This document shows positions 9,973 through 18,808 of a stretch of DNA of 64,000 nucleotides, in pieces. The stretch spans positions 248,001 through 312,000 of the forward strand of contig NC_012992.1 of the NCBI RefSeq assembly GCF_000026365.1, given 5' to 3'. The notes beneath the pieces are model-generated. The model worked only from the letters and a program-made list of their open reading frames with translations. It had not been told where the DNA came from and made no database searches. Every line of letters starts with the position of its first letter. The first letter of the stretch is position 1. The position numbers were made by a program, and so were the translations under genes. Source of the stretch: Zygosaccharomyces rouxii. Its lineage: Eukaryota; Ascomycota; Saccharomycetes; Saccharomycetales; Saccharomycetaceae.

Positions 9973-10125
9973 TGACTCTCCAATGTCCCTCCTATCCTTC
10001 AAAGATCGGACTTGTTCAGACAGTCTTTAAATTTTTCAACTTATCTATCTGTATATATACAACGCCTAATTGAAAAAGAAAGGTAGAGATAATTGTTGAT
10101 CATGATGTGTTCTCGAAATGAGTCA
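9973..10125 (-). promoter_or_regulatory. ARG8 promoter: Gcn4 site and TATA box
   Basis: A perfect Gcn4 site, TGAGTCA, lies at 10119-10125, about 160 bp before the ARG8 ATG. A TATATATA box is at 10052-10059, about 92 bp before it. A second half-match, TGACTC (9973-9978), sits just before the start codon and is probably in the leader. This arrangement fits general amino-acid control of arginine genes. Confidence 0.7.
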
Positions 10126-10151
10126 GAAGAAAACTTTTTAACAACTAAATG

Positions 10152-10166
10152 AAAAAAAAAAAAAAA
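10152..10166 (+). repeat. 15-A homopolymer in ARG8 upstream region
   Basis: Fifteen consecutive A bases lie about 60 bp beyond the LEM3 stop and just beyond the Gcn4 site of ARG8. A poly(dA:dT) tract often marks a nucleosome-free promoter. Confidence 0.7.
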
Positions 10167-10224
10167 TAAAATAAAAATCAATCGTATCCATACATAATAC
10201 TAAAATACATAACGAACCATGTCT

Positions 10225-11478
10225 CTACATTGCCATAGAACCCTGATTCCAAGATAAATACCTTGGATCAGCCTCTTTTCTGCCTGATATCAACCAAAAA
10301 CCAAATAATATTAGGGCAAATGCTGCGCTTATACAACCACCGATCAGGTACACCGTACCCAAAAAGTAGTTACGGCTTCCTATACTGGAACCATGCGTAA
10401 CGAAAATTCCCTTCTTGCCTTTAAATTGTCTTACAGGCCAATGTAGACCGATATCAATTTGATATTCACCTGCTGGTAGGTCACTCTCAGTATTCTTCCG
10501 AATTAACTTTGCAAATTTGTCAAATGCTGCAGGTCTCATCCAATTTTGGAATTCCTCCCAATCTTGAAGATCTGGAATATTAGTTTCATTGTAACCATGA
10601 GGAAACTTTTTAGCCCAATATGGGGGTGGGGCAATATCTGAGGGTTTGTAAGTGGTCTTTTGAAACCTTCTTCTATCAGATTTCCAATTGATATCCTTGT
10701 TTGACAATGGATAGTTCTTAGATTGATCTCGAACGTTAATCAATTCATCTGGGAAAGTGTCGTTAAAAAAAGAATTTGCAATTAATCCACATGGGTAGTA
10801 CAGTTTACCTTCTTCGTTTTTTGCCAATGTTTTACAATTAATACCGGCACCTTCGTGAATGTCATCATACGAAGCTGCACGTCCTCTTATTTGATCTTCA
10901 CTAAATGATAAAACGTAACGTCTGTGATTCGCAGAAAAATTATCCAACATGTAATTCACGTAAACAGTATTTTTAAGTGATCTTGGAGTTGTAAACCGTA
11001 TGTGACAGGTACCCTTCTCCTCAGAGTCATCATCCGGATCATCCGTATATCTCCATTGTGGTGCAGTGCTATAGTTATTGTAATTTTTGAAATGATAGGT
11101 CCAATATTCCTCAGGCATATCATTCCATTGATTTTGTCCAGTGGGGGCCTTAGTTGGGCAGTCCTGATACCAAATTGTTAAGTCACTAACCGTATTTGCC
11201 TCAGCAAGTAAACATCCACCAACAATGACGAAAACCATCGTAATCAATAGATAGACCGGTATAACGATTCTTGGTGTGAAAACAGGGTTCCATGCCTTCA
11301 AACGCTGCTGCGTAAAACTATCCTCCTTGGGTCTTCTGTTCTTGACTTTGACGGGTAAAACATCCTCCTCTTCGAATTCAGATGCATCTAAGTCTTCATC
11401 TTCTTGATTCTGCGAATCCTTTGGATCAGTCTCTTTCCTCTTATGGAGGCCCATATTTCCCAGATCAAAACGCTTCAT
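10225..11478 (-). CDS. LEM3: Cdc50-family beta subunit of phospholipid flippases (Lem3)
   Basis: A 417-residue membrane protein that escorts the P4-ATPases Dnf1/Dnf2, which flip phospholipids at the plasma membrane. Transmembrane segments lie near residues 71-91 and 371-397 and enclose a large lumenal/extracellular domain with paired cysteines and several N-glycosylation sequons. The family block NHRRYVLSFSEDQIRG is intact. The start is ATG 11478 (MKRFDLGNMG), which aligns with the S. cerevisiae N-terminus MVNFDLGQVG; the open frame runs two codons further to a TTG. The ohnolog-like family member CDC50 is not in this window. Lies downstream of PPM2 on the same strand. Confidence 0.94.
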   Translation of the reverse strand: MKRFDLGNMGLHKRKETDPKDSQNQEDEDLDASEFEEEDVLPVKVKNRRPKEDSFTQQRLKAWNPVFTPRIVIPVYLLITMVFVIVGGCLLAEANTVSDLTIWYQDCPTKAPTGQNQWNDMPEEYWTYHFKNYNNYSTAPQWRYTDDPDDDSEEKGTCHIRFTTPRSLKNTVYVNYMLDNFSANHRRYVLSFSEDQIRGRAASYDDIHEGAGINCKTLAKNEEGKLYYPCGLIANSFFNDTFPDELINVRDQSKNYPLSNKDINWKSDRRRFQKTTYKPSDIAPPPYWAKKFPHGYNETNIPDLQDWEEFQNWMRPAAFDKFAKLIRKNTESDLPAGEYQIDIGLHWPVRQFKGKKGIFVTHGSSIGSRNYFLGTVYLIGGCISAAFALILFGFWLISGRKEADPRYLSWNQGSMAM

Positions 11479-11808
11479 CCTCAATCTTTTTATCTTTTGT
11501 CTATCCTACCAGCTTTGATCTTGGTTGGATATGAGGTACTAGCTCTCAGATCAAGTCAAACCTCTCCCTAACTTTGAATATCTTCTGATCACCAAAAATA
11601 TCAGAGATGTTTATTTCAGTCTTTTTCTCATTTTTTTCACCTTTTTTTCCAGCACGGGCGCATCGGAACCACGGTAACAGACTAAAGTAAACCATGACAG
11701 TAAAGAACAATTACCTCCGTAGTCGCGTAAGAAAATATCGCGCCCGGTTGTTCGAGACGTCTTCCATACTGTATACTGCATATTGCATATTGCCTACTTG
11801 ACTTGCCT
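11479..11808. promoter_or_regulatory. LEM3 upstream region
   Basis: 330 bp between the PPM2 stop and the LEM3 ATG. It holds a short GCATATT tandem repeat near 11777-11793 and a duplicated ACTTGCCTTC (11801-11810 and 11814-11823) that straddles the PPM2 stop codon. I see no clear transcription-factor site or RNA gene. Confidence 0.35.
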
Positions 11809-13785
11809 TCAGTACTTGCCTTCCGTCAGTCTTATTCTTGCACCATGGTTCCATACTGAGCCGAACCCGTAGCAAGTAGCGCCTCCACCTACTAGCAACA
11901 GTTCTTGGGAGTGTGGGTCGAACTGCAAGTCCGCTCCGACTAGCAAGGGAAGCGGGTTTGGTAGCGCTATTGATTTGAAGGTGTGAGAACGGATATCTAG
12001 TACGACAATCATGTTGCGAGCGTTGAAAAGGAAAGGTCCGGTACCACCCGCCAGGACAATTTGGTTATCATTGATGAATCTTGCTTGGGCACCGTAGCGG
12101 CAAAAGAGTGGATCCTGCCAGGCGTCTACAATCTTCAGATTCTTGTCCTCGTCGTTGTCGTAGGTGAAAATGTAAATGTGATCAGAAATATCGGATTCGT
12201 TGGCGCATCCACCTCCAATCAGGACACCCTTGCGAGTAGAAGTGTTGTCAGCTGCTGGTGCAATTAGGACAGGTAGTTGTGAAGGGATGCTCTCCACACG
12301 ATTTTGTTCAATGTCTAGTAGAAGAGCTGCATCCGAACTCTGCGTCTTGCCGCTTAAGATCAGTAATTTGTTCTTCTTCAAGAGACAGGTAACATGTCTG
12401 TAACAAGCTTCTGGCAAATCTGGGCCCCTAGTCCACTCATGTGAAGACAAGTTGAACATCCATGTGTCTGATAAGGGCTGCCATGGGTTCCGTCTACCGC
12501 CAACAACCATGGCCGTATCGTTGTTCACAAGAGTAAAAGTATGACAAGCTCTTGCTACGGGGGCCGTCGTTTTATCGAAGGGTACAGCTTCACAGTCTCC
12601 ATCAGGTCCAATGGAAATGATTTCGTTAGTTCTTTGGGGACATGAGCCTCCAAAATACAATAGCTGCTTCTTGTTAGGGTCTAGGACAGATGCACCAAAT
12701 TTACGAACGTTAGCGATTTCGAAATATTCCACCGGTAATGAAAGGACATCAATGTCGTCGGCGGAGGGCACCGGTAATAGCGGAAATTTGTCGAACGCAA
12801 ATGTTTCGTTCGTTGCATGTAAAATGATGTAGTGGTGGGCAAACAGATGGAATTCTTCCAATTCGTCAAAGGGTTCTACCCGTTGCAATGCAGATTTTGT
12901 AGATTCATTTAAAGAACACCACAATTGGAACATATCACCGGCATTAACATGGGAGAAACCTAAACGGTTAAATCTCTGCGTCTGAGAATCCACACTTTGG
13001 TATTTGATCACAGATTGTAAAGGCGATCGATTTTTGTTAAAATGCTTTAGCATCTGGTGGCCAAATGGGTCATCACTGGATGCTGGTGTCAACTGCTCTA
13101 ACATGAGAAAGTGCGAATGGGTTGCCGTGGAGCACACTTCAATGATTTGATCAGCTTGTTCGGGCTTCATATATGCCAATGAAACTTCTGCAATAAAAAC
13201 TTTGGTACATTTATCGTCTAAAGAATCAACCAATTTCGCAAATGGATCGGGATAGTTCAAATTACAGGCCACTAGCGAATATTTGTGATATTTCCCATGA
13301 GCTATCGGTTCACCAACAATCTCTTTCAACTCATCGTTTCCTGCTATGATGGATGCCTTTTCATCGATTAATTCTGGATAATCCACATCTAAAAATGTAA
13401 ACCTATCCCGGAAATTCTTACTATCCACGTTACGTTTATCCAGTAATTGGAACGGTAGTGGATCAAACCCGCACCCCAGATTCACAACTACCACGGGACC
13501 TTGAACTTTGGCACTAATTTCATCTAACTGTGACCTAATCGCATGTAGTCTCAACCAGTAACCACGATTGATACAGGGAGATCTTTGCAATGGTTTAGGG
13601 ACAAAATGCTTAAAATACTCTAGGGTCTCCTGACCATCTGAACTCTCATTCGATTGCAACTTCGGGTAGTATACAACTTCCACGGATCTCTTCGATGCAA
13701 TAGAGGAATTGTTAGTTCCTTGAATAGCCAAATCGGCAAACTGCCTGCGTCTCTCCTGCTTATTTCGAACTGGTCCTGGTGCCAT
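11809..13785 (-). CDS. PPM2: tRNA wybutosine-synthesis carboxymethyltransferase (Tyw4/Ppm2)
   Basis: A 658-residue enzyme that performs the last steps of wybutosine formation on tRNA-Phe, with an N-terminal methyltransferase domain and a C-terminal beta-propeller. The SAM-binding motif VVVNLGCGFDPLPF is at 98-111, in the leucine carboxyl methyltransferase fold. Kelch-like repeats follow from about 340 (YFGGSCP, MVVGGRRNPW, LILSGKT, VLIGGGC, IVLAGGTG, LLVGGGAT). The start is ATG 13785 (MAPGPVRNKQ); five upstream codons lead to a TTG. The S. cerevisiae relative has 695 residues. Lies between LEM3 and FIG4. Confidence 0.93.
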   Translation of the reverse strand: MAPGPVRNKQERRRQFADLAIQGTNNSSIASKRSVEVVYYPKLQSNESSDGQETLEYFKHFVPKPLQRSPCINRGYWLRLHAIRSQLDEISAKVQGPVVVVNLGCGFDPLPFQLLDKRNVDSKNFRDRFTFLDVDYPELIDEKASIIAGNDELKEIVGEPIAHGKYHKYSLVACNLNYPDPFAKLVDSLDDKCTKVFIAEVSLAYMKPEQADQIIEVCSTATHSHFLMLEQLTPASSDDPFGHQMLKHFNKNRSPLQSVIKYQSVDSQTQRFNRLGFSHVNAGDMFQLWCSLNESTKSALQRVEPFDELEEFHLFAHHYIILHATNETFAFDKFPLLPVPSADDIDVLSLPVEYFEIANVRKFGASVLDPNKKQLLYFGGSCPQRTNEIISIGPDGDCEAVPFDKTTAPVARACHTFTLVNNDTAMVVGGRRNPWQPLSDTWMFNLSSHEWTRGPDLPEACYRHVTCLLKKNKLLILSGKTQSSDAALLLDIEQNRVESIPSQLPVLIAPAADNTSTRKGVLIGGGCANESDISDHIYIFTYDNDEDKNLKIVDAWQDPLFCRYGAQARFINDNQIVLAGGTGPFLFNARNMIVVLDIRSHTFKSIALPNPLPLLVGADLQFDPHSQELLLVGGGATCYGFGSVWNHGARIRLTEGKY

Positions 13786-14132
13786 TATCCCATCAAGCAA
13801 CTAATCTTGAAGATATATGATGCTACAAACGGCTGTTCATCAAGCTCATCTCATCTCTTCAAATTTTACCAAATTTTGACACATTTCACCATAGTACACG
13901 TGATGATGCCAAGACCCATAAAGAGACCCTCCATCAGCAATTCAAATGGATGAATAGATGATTCTTATGTATCGTAATGCCATATTCATTGGTTACTTCT
14001 TCCAAACTTTCTTTGTATTCGTCCTGAGTAGTCCTGTGTTGAATCATCAAAGGGATCTCTTCTGAAAACAGATGCTTAAATCCATACCGATGACACTGAC
14101 TATTGGAAACAAGTGCAACTTGAAAGTCTAAG
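13786..14132. promoter_or_regulatory. PPM2/FIG4 divergent promoter with PAC-type motif and CACGTG
   Basis: 347 bp. Read towards PPM2, the strand contains overlapping GATGAG cores ending in GATGAGCT (plus strand AGCTCATCTCATC, 13843-13855), a match to the PAC element of RNA-polymerase I/III and ribosome-biogenesis genes. A CACGTG E-box is at 13897-13902. Confidence 0.5.
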
Positions 14133-16766
14133 ATGGATCATGGAGGTTACGAAGATGGCGTACCCATCTCAAATGCTTTCAACAAACAACCTCATACCAT
14201 TGATACCCCCAAACAGAGGAAGACTACTAAGTTTATTCTTAGTAAATATACCATCTATGAGACTAAGGAGAGGATGTACATCGTTGGTAGTAACAAGAGG
14301 GAGACCATGTTTAGAATCCTTGAAATAGATTTGGGCGTTCCACAAGATAAACTCAATGTCCTCGAGGATAATGTTTTCTTCACTAGAAATGAAATTATGA
14401 ACGTATTATCGGGTTTGGAGGAAGCTAGTGAAGAAGGTTTACACAAAAAATTGACTGGATATGGATTATTGGGGTTCATTAGATTTACTGCATGTTACTA
14501 TCTGGTAGTAGTCACTAAGTGTAGTCAAATAGCTGTGTTGGCGGGTCATTGCATATACCACATCGATGAAACCCAGCTAGTACCAATTTCTAATAGTTAC
14601 AGAAAACCTGACAAGTACAGCGTGGAAGCAAGGTTAATCTCCACATTTCAAAGTTTAGATTTGAGCAAGACTTTTTATTTTAGTAACACTTACGATATTA
14701 CGAACACTTTACAGACCAATCTCTTAAGGGAGAAGTTGAAGGCAAAGGATAGAAGTGATATTTCTGTGCCTAGTGGTATCTATGATTACAATGAAATGTT
14801 CATGTGGAATACTAATCTTTTAGGGCCTGTGCTAGCTTGTATTGATACGGTTTACGATTGGTTTCAACCAGTTATCCACGGTTTCATAGATCAAGTTAAT
14901 GTCTCTGTACTGGGGAAAAGTATCTACATCACCTTGATCGCAAGAAGATCTCATCATTTCGCAGGTGCTAGATTTTTGAAAAGAGGTGTCAATAATCAAG
15001 GTTATGTGGCCAACGAAGTGGAGACCGAACAAATTACAGCAGATATGATTTTAACATCTTTCCATCGACCTGGCAACGGGTACTACGATAGTGACCGATA
15101 TACTTCCTTTGTACAACACAGGGGCTCCATCCCATTGTACTGGACTCAAGAGGCCTCCAACTTAACTGCAAAACCGCCAATTCAAATAAATTCTGTGGAT
15201 CCGTATTTCAGCTCAGCGGCTCTTCATTTCGACATGTTATTTCAAAGGTACGGTACAGTACAAGTTCTAAATTTAGTTAAAACAAGAGAGAAAAAACCAA
15301 GAGAGGTGAAACTGCTAAGGGAGTTCGAACAATGCGTAACTTACTTGAATCAGTTTTTACCGGAGCATAAAAGGATTGATTACACCTCTTGGGATATGAG
15401 TCGTGCATCAAAGCAATACGGACAAGGCGTCATCGAGTTTCTTGAAACTTATGCTGCCCAATCCGTGTCCAAAACGGGGATCTTCCAAAATGGAGCCGAT
15501 TTCTCTACAACTAAAGTACAAGAAGGTATATGTCGAACCAACTGTATTGATTGTCTTGATAGAACTAACGCGGCTCAATTTGTCATTGGCAAAAGAGCAT
15601 TGGGTGTTCAACTGAAGGAACTGGGGGTTGTAGACAACAGTTATCTGGAATACGACTCGGATATTGTCAATATTCTCACTGAATTGTTCCACGACTTAGG
15701 TGACACGATAGCACTACAATATGGTGGATCTCATCTGGTGAATACTATGGAGACATATCGGAAAATTAACCAGTGGAGCTCACATTCTAGAGATATGATC
15801 GAGAGTATCAAGAGATTTTACAGCAATTCATTCGTAGATGCACAGAGGCAGGATGCTATTAATCTGTTTTTGGGCCACTACGTTTGGCAAGAAGGGTATC
15901 CGACACTATGGGAGATGAATACGGATGTTTATCTGCACAACGAGTACGTGATCAGTGGCGCCAAGAGAAGTTATACACATTGGTGGAACGATTATCATAT
16001 CAAGAGCCTTAGATCTCTTTTAAAGGAAGAATTCATTGATCAAAATAACGATTTAACTTTGAAAGATGTAGTTCGTAACATCAGAGGATACCCAGGTGCA
16101 TTTGACAATTATTGGAACGAATACTATCTACCGCGGTCAGTCACATGGATGCAGGATCTATTTGTATATAACATGAATTCGACCAGAAGATACCATACGA
16201 TGAGGAAAGATGGCAATGAATTATCACCATTTACCTCTCGTAAGCAAACGGGGATCAATAGAAGACTGAGAGCTATCATTGAAGAAAATGAAAAGAAGAA
16301 AGAGCCAGACGAAGAAACGATTCCTCGAGAGGCAAATTGCCAAGGAACTGATGAATTAAAAATATCAAATTTCAATCTACAACTAATGTATCACTACAGT
16401 ACGAACTTGAGGAGAAAACTAAGATTTACCTATGATAACAAAGTACCGGTATTATCGCGGGATTTCATAGAGAAACACATTGGTGATCCCGTAATAATGG
16501 ATGAGAAGGTTAGCGATTGTGTCGTGAATGAAGTTCCTGACGACAGCAAAGAAACATCGATCGTTGAAGATCTAACGAAACGTTATTACAACAATTTATC
16601 AGTCGATACCAATTATTACAAGAATGTCATGCAAGTTGACAATTATTCACCCTTGGAAAATCCTAATCTACAAGCAGGGATTTCGGACCCTGCATTAAAT
16701 TACACAGATATGAAAATATACGACAATTATGCAAATGGTTCAAATAAGCAATTGCTGTTCTTTTAA
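14133..16766 (+). CDS. FIG4: Phosphatidylinositol 3,5-bisphosphate 5-phosphatase Fig4
   Basis: An 877-residue Sac-domain lipid phosphatase that works with Vac14 and Fab1 at the vacuole to set PI(3,5)P2 levels. The Sac catalytic motif [12 protein letters not shown] is at 468-479, with Cys471 and Arg477 of the CX5R loop intact. The N-terminal Sac portion starts near residue 35. The C-terminal third carries a basic linker (residues ~690-735) and an acidic tail. The start at ATG 14133 gives MDHGGYEDG. Its stop is only 3 bp from the RRP40 stop on the other strand. Synteny matches YNL325C between LEM3 and PFA3. Confidence 0.95.
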   Translation: MDHGGYEDGVPISNAFNKQPHTIDTPKQRKTTKFILSKYTIYETKERMYIVGSNKRETMFRILEIDLGVPQDKLNVLEDNVFFTRNEIMNVLSGLEEASEEGLHKKLTGYGLLGFIRFTACYYLVVVTKCSQIAVLAGHCIYHIDETQLVPISNSYRKPDKYSVEARLISTFQSLDLSKTFYFSNTYDITNTLQTNLLREKLKAKDRSDISVPSGIYDYNEMFMWNTNLLGPVLACIDTVYDWFQPVIHGFIDQVNVSVLGKSIYITLIARRSHHFAGARFLKRGVNNQGYVANEVETEQITADMILTSFHRPGNGYYDSDRYTSFVQHRGSIPLYWTQEASNLTAKPPIQINSVDPYFSSAALHFDMLFQRYGTVQVLNLVKTREKKPREVKLLREFEQCVTYLNQFLPEHKRIDYTSWDMSRASKQYGQGVIEFLETYAAQSVSKTGIFQNGADFSTTKVQEGICRTNCIDCLDRTNAAQFVIGKRALGVQLKELGVVDNSYLEYDSDIVNILTELFHDLGDTIALQYGGSHLVNTMETYRKINQWSSHSRDMIESIKRFYSNSFVDAQRQDAINLFLGHYVWQEGYPTLWEMNTDVYLHNEYVISGAKRSYTHWWNDYHIKSLRSLLKEEFIDQNNDLTLKDVVRNIRGYPGAFDNYWNEYYLPRSVTWMQDLFVYNMNSTRRYHTMRKDGNELSPFTSRKQTGINRRLRAIIEENEKKKEPDEETIPREANCQGTDELKISNFNLQLMYHYSTNLRRKLRFTYDNKVPVLSRDFIEKHIGDPVIMDEKVSDCVVNEVPDDSKETSIVEDLTKRYYNNLSVDTNYYKNVMQVDNYSPLENPNLQAGISDPALNYTDMKIYDNYANGSNKQLLFF

Positions 16767-16769
16767 AGC

Positions 16770-17483
16770 TCATGCTTCGGCAACTTTGGAAACTTTACTA
16801 AAATTTTCCTTGACAACATTCTTATGGTTTGAGACTGGTAAACTTTGACAATCCAGTATTGATCTATAGCATGCTAAGGTATCCTTAACTTCTTCACATT
16901 TAATCCATATCTTACCGTTTACACCAATAGCAATTTCGAACTGAGTATGTTTAGCAAGTATAGGTAAAAGGGGAAAACTGTTATCAAACAACAGATGGCG
17001 TGCAAATTTAAGAGTTACATCTACCGTCATACCTCCATCCAAAAGCCCATATCCCGCATCTTTACCAGTGGTGGCATCCACACACTCCAATTCGGCTTCC
17101 AATTCCTTTTCAGCTGAAGACACCCGGGCGTACACAAGGTCTCCAATCTTCAGTGTTGGTTTATTCTTCTTGGATGCATTGGGGAATGCCATATATGGAA
17201 GAGTCACACTAGTTGAAAAACTTGACAGTGAAACTTTGTAGCTATCAGTGTACTGGCCCACAATAATACCAACTACTAAATCGCCAACAGCGGGAATATA
17301 CCTTTTCGAATCGTAGTCAATATACAGACTCTGATCTTTTTTACTATCAGATACCACTGCCGAACCTGCATTTATGGGGAGAACTTTCTGACTTTTGGGA
17401 TCACAATACACACCTGGACCAATGTTAAGTGGCTTATTCTCATCGTAATGGAGCTGATCACCAGGGAAAACAACAGTAGACAT
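16770..17483 (-). CDS. RRP40: Exosome cap subunit Rrp40
   Basis: A 237-residue RNA-binding cap subunit of the nuclear and cytoplasmic RNA exosome (240 residues in S. cerevisiae). An N-terminal domain is followed by an S1 domain (about 62-135, starting VGDLVVGIIVG) and a KH domain with the family signature GVNGKIWIK at 187-195. The start is ATG 17483 (MSTVVFPGD). The 200-bp upstream region contains GCGATGACATG and AATTTTTCA, which resemble PAC and RRPE elements imperfectly. Matches YOL142W, on the other syntenic track from its convergent neighbour FIG4. Confidence 0.95.
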   Translation of the reverse strand: MSTVVFPGDQLHYDENKPLNIGPGVYCDPKSQKVLPINAGSAVVSDSKKDQSLYIDYDSKRYIPAVGDLVVGIIVGQYTDSYKVSLSSFSTSVTLPYMAFPNASKKNKPTLKIGDLVYARVSSAEKELEAELECVDATTGKDAGYGLLDGGMTVDVTLKFARHLLFDNSFPLLPILAKHTQFEIAIGVNGKIWIKCEEVKDTLACYRSILDCQSLPVSNHKNVVKENFSKVSKVAEA

Positions 17484-17683
17484 TTCAGATGCGATTAAAT
17501 AATGACTCTCTTCCTCTTTTTCGACTACTTGATGTGATTTTTTACATGCGATGACATGAATTTTTCAATTAGATAGACATGTATCTGTATATGGTGAAAA
17601 ATGTTAAAGGTTGAATCACGTCTTTCAATCCAAAGGTTTTAAAATATGTGAAGATCAAGAGTGAATCAAGACCGTTATGAAAT

Positions 17684-18667
17684 ATGAGTAGATATCAATT
17701 TTCTGTGGGAAGTATTTTTCCCAGATGCTTAACTGTATGCTTATATCTATGGACTTCCTACGTGTCGTTGACCAGAATTAATCAAATTTGGTACAAGTTT
17801 CTGGTATCTGTTGACGTCTTTTTGGTAGCGATAGGACTTTATACCTATTATAAAGTTATAATTACTGGTCCTGGCAGTCCTCTTGATTATGATACGATAA
17901 AAGTTTATGACATGCAAGCTGTTGAAAGTGGTGCAGAGCTTCCGCCAGAGTTCTTAAGTCGAAGATCCATTACAACTAAAAGAGATGGGAGATTTAGAGT
18001 ATGCCGAACGTGTCATGTATGGAAACCTGATAGATGCCATCACTGCTCTAGGTGTGATAAATGTATTTTAAAGATGGATCATCACTGTCCCTGGTTCCCC
18101 GGCTGCATTGGTTTCAACAATCAAAGATTCTTCATACAGTACCTACTGTACGCTACAACTTATTCCATCGTTATTTTTCTATTTAGTTCCATTCAACTGC
18201 TACACTGGTTTAACACTAAGCAGTACGAAGTTGAGCTCATAGATTTCCACCTTTTGTCAGTATGGTTACTAGGTGTTGCTGTATCCGTATCATTGTCATT
18301 CTTTACCGGGTTTAGCATTTATCAAGTGACTAAGAATCAAACTACCGTTGAAATGCATATCTATAGGCGTTACAGAGAAGAATTGGAAATCTTAGCCGAT
18401 ACCTGTGGCTCTATCAATCCAAACCGGGATAATGCTTACGATTTAGGATCTACAATGAATAACTGGAAAGATCTAATGGGTGAGCGTTGGATTGAGTGGT
18501 TATTCCCAATAGATACCTCCAGAGCAAAGAAAAATAGAAATACCTTGGATCACAAGGGCCTTTATTTTGAATTAAGAGGAGATATCAATGGTAGAATTTT
18601 AGATAACATGAATTTACAAGATAGGTTATTGAGAAGGCTAACACCTCGTTCTTCTATAGATCAATGA
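17684..18667 (+). CDS. PFA3: DHHC palmitoyltransferase Pfa3 (vacuolar)
   Basis: A 327-residue S-acyltransferase. The Cys-rich domain begins VCRTCHVWKPDRCHHCSRC and carries the catalytic DHHC at residues 132-135, followed by PWFPGCIGF. Four hydrophobic segments surround it (two before, two after), the normal DHHC topology. S. cerevisiae Pfa3 palmitoylates the vacuole-fusion protein Vac8; that substrate is inferred here from orthology. The first ATG in frame is used. It lies between FIG4 and the EGT2-like gene, as in S. cerevisiae (YNL325C, YNL326C, YNL327W). Confidence 0.93.
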   Translation: MSRYQFSVGSIFPRCLTVCLYLWTSYVSLTRINQIWYKFLVSVDVFLVAIGLYTYYKVIITGPGSPLDYDTIKVYDMQAVESGAELPPEFLSRRSITTKRDGRFRVCRTCHVWKPDRCHHCSRCDKCILKMDHHCPWFPGCIGFNNQRFFIQYLLYATTYSIVIFLFSSIQLLHWFNTKQYEVELIDFHLLSVWLLGVAVSVSLSFFTGFSIYQVTKNQTTVEMHIYRRYREELEILADTCGSINPNRDNAYDLGSTMNNWKDLMGERWIEWLFPIDTSRAKKNRNTLDHKGLYFELRGDINGRILDNMNLQDRLLRRLTPRSSIDQ

Positions 18668-18808
18668 ACTAGGGAATAAGGAAATAACACAAATAAAATA
18701 CTATAGAAAACTGACATCGAATGTCTACAAACCGTTATACATTAAGCAAACCGTATTATACAATTTTAACTTTTACCAAAATCCATCCTGGGATTTTTAG
18801 TAATGCTT

